The position numbers and the translations under genes were made by a program. The notes under the pieces were generated by a model that was not told the origin of the DNA, did no database searches, and saw only the letters and a list, made by a program, of their open reading frames with translations. From Candidatus Poseidoniales archaeon (lineage in GTDB: Archaea > Thermoplasmatota > Poseidoniia > Poseidoniales > Poseidoniaceae), in the NCBI GenBank assembly GCA_012270265.1, contig JAAXIR010000199.1:292-9750 (forward strand): DNA of 9,459 nt, read 5' to 3'. Numbering within the stretch: the stretch's first letter is position 1; every line of letters begins with the position of its first letter. Of this stretch, positions 7,301-9,459 are shown one piece after another.

Positions 7301-9459
7301 TGTCCGCTTCCCAACTCGCCGACTTTCAATGAGGTGGAGGCCGAGTGGTTTTGTTGGCCTTCAATACCGTCTTCTGCAAGCCAGGTATCGATGAAGTGTG
7401 GAAGTTGCAACTCAGGCATGGCTTCGTGGTGACGAATCTCAACCGCTGCACTGGTCGAGGAAAGATTCCACGTCACCAATGAAGGGAGATTGAAGTGGAA
7501 GGTTTCGGACCAATTTCCAAGTTGGTTGGTCGAAGAAATGGCACGGACGCGCCAATACCACGTCTTCCCATCATCGAGATCCGATGTTGGAGTAAACGAG
7601 TTGTTGGTGAGATCGAAACCTGAATTTGACCACGACGTTTCAATGCTCATGTCGCTGCTATCGAAGGTGTTGACTGTATCCAATTGTACAGCGTAGCCAC
7701 TGACTCCGACACCAGAGGAGTGTGTCCAATTCATCAGAGGCCGATACACAGGTTCTGGGTTGATTCCATCGGCAACACTCCAGCTTCCGTTCAATGGATG
7801 AACTGGAACAGGGTCGCTTGGTATGGCATTTGAGCCAGGAACGTACACGAAGGAAAGTTCAGGACGTTTTGCATCAACGGCGGCTCCAGTATGGAAGAGA
7901 ACGTCGCGAATTTGACCACTACCTGCTCCAATGATTCCGAGGATAAAATCTGCAGAGTGGTTGTTACGCATGGCATTCTGAACGGCCAATGTGACGTTCC
8001 AATTTGCTGAGGAACTTGAGGTAAATCCTGCTCCAATACTGACCGAATCGAGCAGGGAAGAACGTTCGCTTCCTTTCGCACCGACCGAGTTCCATGTGTG
8101 AGTTCCGTCGTAGGTCGCACACGTTGCACCATCCTCGGTCCATCCGTGTTGTGTGTTTTCCCAAGCACCGACAACAGGTGTTCCGAACGGGAAATCACTG
8201 AGGTACAATTCGAGGTTCGCAGATTCAACTGCGTAACCTGACGGCAGGAAGGTTGAGGAAAGATCGCAACCAAACAGGACAGTTGTTTCTGATGGAATGG
8301 TGTTGTAGGACACTTGCAATTCAGTCTCAGAGCCGTAGTTTGAGCTGGGCATACCTGAATCGATGTACGTGTCTGCACACGCTGGATGAAGACCGTCGGA
8401 ACTTGCGTTTCCTTGCTTCAACCTGAATTCGTATCGATCGCCACCAAGCCATGTTGAATTCATGGCACTGATGAGGAACGATGAATAGGACCACTCTCCG
8501 TGACGGTCGTCAGAATCAACGTGAAGCATACGCCAGTTATACATGTGGCCTGCTTCAAGGCTGTCAAGACCTGTGAAACTCAATTCACCATCGCTTGGAG
8601 CGAAATCCGTATCCGTTCGTGTGTCGATTCGAGCGACTTGATCGTGGAACAAGGAGTCTGTTGAGAGTTCAAAAATCATATCGTAGGAGGAAGATGTTGA
8701 GGAGGACCAAGTGAGCGTTGGTGTTGTGTTACCGGTGAAGTTGTGACCTGTTTGGTTCCACAAGGTTTCACCGTCCCATGGCGATGTGAGCGTGGGAGCG
8801 ACTGTAACTGGAGAGGACCAATCGTACTTGATGTAGAGATGCGGCTTATCGCCTTCGTTGACAGCATCTGAGGAGTGGAAGGTGACGGAATCAACGCCGT
8901 TGTTGGCTGAGTAGGCCCCATTTTGTGACCGAGCAGTCAGTGCGAAATCGAGCGAATCAGGACCACTGTTGTCGAGGTACTGTTGAAGCATGCTCGTCAA
9001 ATCAAATGCAAAGTCATCGCTGGTTTGCGAACCCATAACGCCAGAATCTGTTGCGTAACTGAGGTACTCACGACCACCATCGTCCCACAGTTGGCCGCTT
9101 GTTGGACGTCGCCATGTCGCATCACCCTCGGACCAAACGTCGACTGTGTCCATCTCGTGGAGAGCAAGTGTAGCCGCACCGCTCGATGTTGAGCGAGTAA
9201 GATTCAGTGAAGCCTCGACGATTGTGGCATTTGTGTGCAGCCCCAATCGGTCAAAGTTAACTCGGAAGTGGGAGATGGTTTCGCGGGTAGAGGTGACTTG
9301 GGTAACGAGCGTGGAACCGGTTCCGAAATTGTCGTTTTTGTTGTCCTCATCGACGTACGTGTCTTCGATGAAATCCACATCATCAGAAAGGTCGTTGATG
9401 TCTACGGCAATCGAAGCAGTACCATCGCTATTTGCCGCAACATCGTGGGTTGGCAAGAA
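1327..9459 (-). CDS. Giant membrane-anchored surface protein: six DNRLRE-like/Fn3-like units, eight Ig-like domains, one TM helix, acidic tail (5' partial)
   Basis: This is a single open frame of 2710 codons ending in TAG, and it enters from the right edge. No start is visible: the second codon is TTG but lacks support as a start. Residues here count from the edge. Residues 12-1845 alternate six DNRLRE-like domains (entry motifs such as DTYVD and DTYID, later 'TWN...W...GA' and 'WDVT/WDIT' motifs) with five Fn3-like domains (signatures such as WYWRVRA followed by GNWS). Residues 1849-2572 form eight Ig-like domains with D-x-x-G-N motifs. A membrane helix spans 2586-2607 and a 103-residue acidic tail follows. 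The likely topology is type I, with the ectodomain outside. Known DNRLRE-type domains occur in large surface proteins, and related modules bind polysaccharide. An adhesin or envelope-stalk role is therefore inferred; no catalytic motif was seen. Many N-x-S/T sequons suit archaeal N-glycosylation. It lies 8 bases upstream of another Ig-like surface protein gene. Frame integrity is very secure; function is tentative. Confidence 0.95.
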   Translation of the reverse strand, partial: FLPTHDVAANSDGTASIAVDINDLSDDVDFIEDTYVDEDNKNDNFGTGSTLVTQVTSTRETISHFRVNFDRLGLHTNATIVEASLNLTRSTSSGAATLALHEMDTVDVWSEGDATWRRPTSGQLWDDGGREYLSYATDSGVMGSQTSDDFAFDLTSMLQQYLDNSGPDSLDFALTARSQNGAYSANNGVDSVTFHSSDAVNEGDKPHLYIKYDWSSPVTVAPTLTSPWDGETLWNQTGHNFTGNTTPTLTWSSSTSSSYDMIFELSTDSLFHDQVARIDTRTDTDFAPSDGELSFTGLDSLEAGHMYNWRMLHVDSDDRHGEWSYSSFLISAMNSTWLGGDRYEFRLKQGNASSDGLHPACADTYIDSGMPSSNYGSETELQVSYNTIPSETTVLFGCDLSSTFLPSGYAVESANLELYLSDFPFGTPVVGAWENTQHGWTEDGATCATYDGTHTWNSVGAKGSERSSLLDSVSIGAGFTSSSSANWNVTLAVQNAMRNNHSADFILGIIGAGSGQIRDVLFHTGAAVDAKRPELSFVYVPGSNAIPSDPVPVHPLNGSWSVADGINPEPVYRPLMNWTHSSGVGVSGYAVQLDTVNTFDSSDMSIETSWSNSGFDLTNNSFTPTSDLDDGKTWYWRVRAISSTNQLGNWSETFHFNLPSLVTWNLSSTSAAVEIRHHEAMPELQLPHFIDTWLAEDGIEGQQNHSASTSLKVGELGSGHHASALLKIPLNQLPTPSNARVTNAELTMWAQSGSDTNVQVAVRPVLQPWTTALNNSTYDGTNNWSVDGARGIGSDVGSLSDLSASASADWMDWDVTELVQAALANGDSYLSIALMTSDASDALITFTSTEGASNQRPWLNLTWTDGTASIPTVAASNALPIDGDMAWDLSTHVPEPSTRPVMTWTHSNAANIDDWKVFIQNDPTDIMEGFSIYDSRTDTAMFDLQSLSFQPSSDLSTNQSIRWFVQPVNDEMLGPRSTSSVFHIPHDIGNEINSTWGYINVSEGGFLPDLNEPSGFVTDTTLDSAAANANLYNSGTISVGRSGYSSGTSQRSSTIVSVDLTKLPINGTYEIMSAYFTLSTKSSSYGEVWWSGSVLNTAFDGDANWNNATNSTQWNSPGAYHSSDTDIPWGGAGLIDASNATHRGDITPMLQQAVANGLTTFDFLIQAEENNSNVDGRIDFYSSNEASTALRPSLNITYRMTNAYVDASPTGLLPVDATTVWNYSAPRPSGADHVNLSWTPPSNNETGFYMCFASDARMIYDYNCAAVNTSSGFTDGNYTWDPTNSTFTIRNPTSADNWIYWRVFSFQEITHEKYYRQGEWSQVNTYRVPDDQGYDDGAGNHTVNLSSGSIFTDTGLLPAAPDTHTVSSALNTNYGGSTTLKLGASSSGDHEIFIEFDLSQMPWPNAMTPTSTMLRLYRTQVAGISPLTVSAHACSTFTESSVTALQPPACSAAEITRSTLSVAPPSGWLEWDITSLAQSNIANGNQTMTIQLKAVGSGSSLHTFASGEHATESWRPTLRIDYVDNVAGVVPPAQPVLLSPLDGAVLYDTTNNLLDSLDKPVLNWNTVSGATGYIVTIRNESGQYTFKSATSSQISGTSFTFADTVAPGSTFEWWVQAVNGSIPGPSSSRWIVGVGDPQTMDNNDHTWTYKFQTGNEIEELAHTNVQDVSIFSGLIDTNLDGNANVIGLDAAQDEYRLLLSADFGQIPFNPSMNVHSVSLGMYLEDLNFGAGATGMTFTVHRVITTGWSETTATWNGTGTAMWAAAGMQSGVDYDATPIDTVFMSNAQAIDSTIFFDLGHRMMYIDGVHSWVIIGTPTQGWMEADFADNSDATSSKRPLLMMNYTDIDSITISPTATTTDADSTVQFSASTFDYNSLVASVPVVWSSSSGSIDSTGLFTPTATGTHTITACFGVICEDETVTVTPGAPIDLVVSPLTATITADETLELTADVVDQHGNAVPGQSITFTPSNGSMGGTFGDIFQPYAVGGQTVTVTWQTTSIVVNVLVELGAPTTIELTGCAGVVPAGTECEITTTLYDQFGNVIPLTDAGALSYSVNDGFYSEATSMYFANTVGTWQLSITSAIGLSDSITIQTGHGQMASLEIVPSVWDITADEVVFLNTTRIDVQGNRLPVTLPLANWTSIDDGALNITLDHPVQWIPNGLGARVISAQYETTFASITINVSKGVMVDMVLIVDSNDADDQTFSITADETLVVKAKASDAKGNRWTIDVNWTVAHPDWSEQSVLLYTLSDETEFMPVLASSTAYVVRAEYTYNGQLFGEIVNVEVSEGIIQVFTMNTIASNGDTGAVYNISADHSIDFSVALSDGDLNPLSVDVLTWLFEDTDAGTVTDITSDFVADGYKWEATTVGNYRLLAYVENADGFNYTRSVDISVYHGIAVSLDHALNTFDEDAGESIDITITGTDSDGNTFPQDVEWVEDGSLSDRVIPGIASGTYTYQASAAGDHVMEYSTPTVSNTFNLKISPQMIVDFIEVELSAVTVEQQASIDVTVQAFDRFANPIPVPSSARVDATGRGTVESTGQGTWKVTTLDSGPQTITVSAGQVSENFDIEVTGTFGGFFAAGGTLYYIGAVLVGLIVAVVLALLVMAMRSGRGDDDWDDDYDEDDEDDEPRSARGPSGPAPGPSGTAPGPSGPAPGTGPSGPPPQEEEEKEDTSWMVDHRTDDDGTEWAQSEDETWYYREPGQSDWVEWQD
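1330..1623 (-). other. Cytoplasmic tail: acidic run, Pro-Gly-Ser repeats, Trp/Tyr-rich terminus
   Basis: The tail follows the membrane helix and R-S-G-R-G, and has four parts. Residues 2613-2628 are nearly all Asp/Glu with one Trp and one Tyr (bases 1576-1623). Residues 2629-2664 are a low-complexity G-P-S-G / A-P-G repeat (bases 1468-1575). Residues 2665-2671 are again acidic. Residues 2672-2710 (bases 1330-1446) are rich in Asp/Glu with regularly spaced aromatic residues, including W-Y-Y-R-E-P-G and a final D-W-V-E-W-Q-D. From recollection, similar tails occur on large surface proteins of Marine Group II archaea; this was not searched. Its function is unknown; a docking or clustering role for cytoplasmic partners is a guess. 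Confidence 0.85.
1639..1704 (-). other. C-terminal transmembrane helix of the giant protein
   Basis: Residues 2586-2607 form a 22-residue run of almost only Ile, Val, Leu, Ala, Gly and Met (Y-I-G-A-V-L-V-G-L-I-V-A-V-V-L-A-L-L-V-M-A-M). A Phe/Gly/Ala-rich linker precedes it and the basic R-S-G-R-G follows. Basic residues on the C-terminal side and a long beta-domain ectodomain on the other indicate an N-out, C-in orientation. It is the only convincing membrane segment in the visible protein. Confidence 0.93.
1744..3915 (-). repeat. Protein-level tandem array: eight Ig-like (Big-type) domains in the giant protein
   Basis: Domains run at about residues 1849-1925, 1926-2009, 2010-2096, 2097-2185, 2186-2289, 2290-2395, 2396-2485 and 2486-2572, each 77-106 residues. 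Most close on a strand ending in Gly (T-P-G, E-L-G, G-H-G, S-K-G, S-E-G, Y-H-G). Several carry a B-strand motif of the form I-T-A-D-E (domains 2, 4 and 5; I-S-A-D-H in 6) and then D-x-x-G-N (for example DQHGN, DQFGN, DVQGN, DAKGN, DSDGN). This is the general pattern of bacterial invasin/intimin-type Ig-like repeats, which serve as rigid stalks. The array sits between the DNRLRE/Fn3 part and the membrane helix, consistent with a spacer lifting the distal domains off the surface. Confidence 0.8.
3920..9426 (-). repeat. Protein-level tandem array: six DNRLRE-like domains alternating with Fn3-like domains
   Basis: The entry motif of each DNRLRE-like domain falls at residues 32, 363, 691, 1019, 1362 and 1667, giving spacings of 331, 328, 328, 343 and 305. 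Domain ends are near residues 214, 544, 866, 1202, 1525 and 1845. The five intervening Fn3-like domains lie at about 215-333, 544-660, 867-987, 1204-1327 and 1529-1636. They start with a 'P-x-D/N-G' turn and end with an aromatic 'Y/W-x-W-R' strand followed by 'G-x-W-S' or a variant. The DNRLRE-like domains share a first strand pair, an amphipathic 'R/E-L-x-L-Y' strand, a 'TWN'-type loop, a 'W-D-V/I-T' strand and a closing 'RP-x-L-x-I-x-Y' strand. Units are well diverged at DNA level, with no near-identical copies, so this is an old array. The family assignment is by recognisable pattern, not by profile search. Confidence 0.8.

Noticed and set aside
7791..8378. A 195-codon minus-strand frame overlapping the giant gene
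   Set aside because: It is an out-of-frame shadow within a fully open, domain-rich reading frame. Its translation is irregular, with no recognisable motif.
9454..9456. TTG at the right edge as the start of the giant gene
   Set aside because: There is no room to see a ribosome-binding site, no signal peptide follows, and the frame is open to the edge. The true start is more likely outside the window.

Overview
The window is almost entirely two large protein-coding genes on the minus strand. It reads as a piece of an archaeal cell-surface locus. The most likely source is a marine planktonic euryarchaeon of the Marine Group II / Candidatus Poseidoniales type. That placement is inferred from three things. 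First, there are very long secreted beta-domain proteins with many N-x-S/T sequons. Second, the surface protein ends in one membrane helix followed by an Asp/Glu-rich, Pro-Gly-Ser-rich, Trp/Tyr-rich cytoplasmic tail. Third, a Shine-Dalgarno-type site overlaps the upstream stop codon. GC content is roughly 45-50% by eye. No rRNA, tRNA or housekeeping gene is present to confirm the taxonomy.

Layout, in the direction of transcription (right to left). Positions 9459 to 1327 hold one uninterrupted reading frame of 2710 codons plus a TAG stop. It is open at the right window edge, so the true start lies outside. Its product begins with six alternating units of a DNRLRE-like beta domain and a fibronectin-III-like domain, with a period of about 327 residues. 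It continues with eight bacterial-Ig-like (Big-type) domains, and ends in a membrane helix and a 103-residue acidic tail. Eight bases after its stop, a second gene starts at 1318 and runs off the left edge (439 codons seen). It encodes a clear signal peptide followed by at least five Ig-like domains of the same general type as those in the first protein.

The two genes are so close that they are almost certainly co-transcribed, and probably translationally coupled: the AGGTGAT site of the second gene overlaps the stop codon of the first. Together they look like an adhesion or cell-envelope module. The first is a very large membrane-anchored stalk carrying putative carbohydrate-binding domains. 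The second is a secreted or anchored Ig-like partner. No enzyme active site, mobile element, RNA gene, CRISPR array, promoter or terminator was found. No stretch longer than 8 bases lies outside the two genes.
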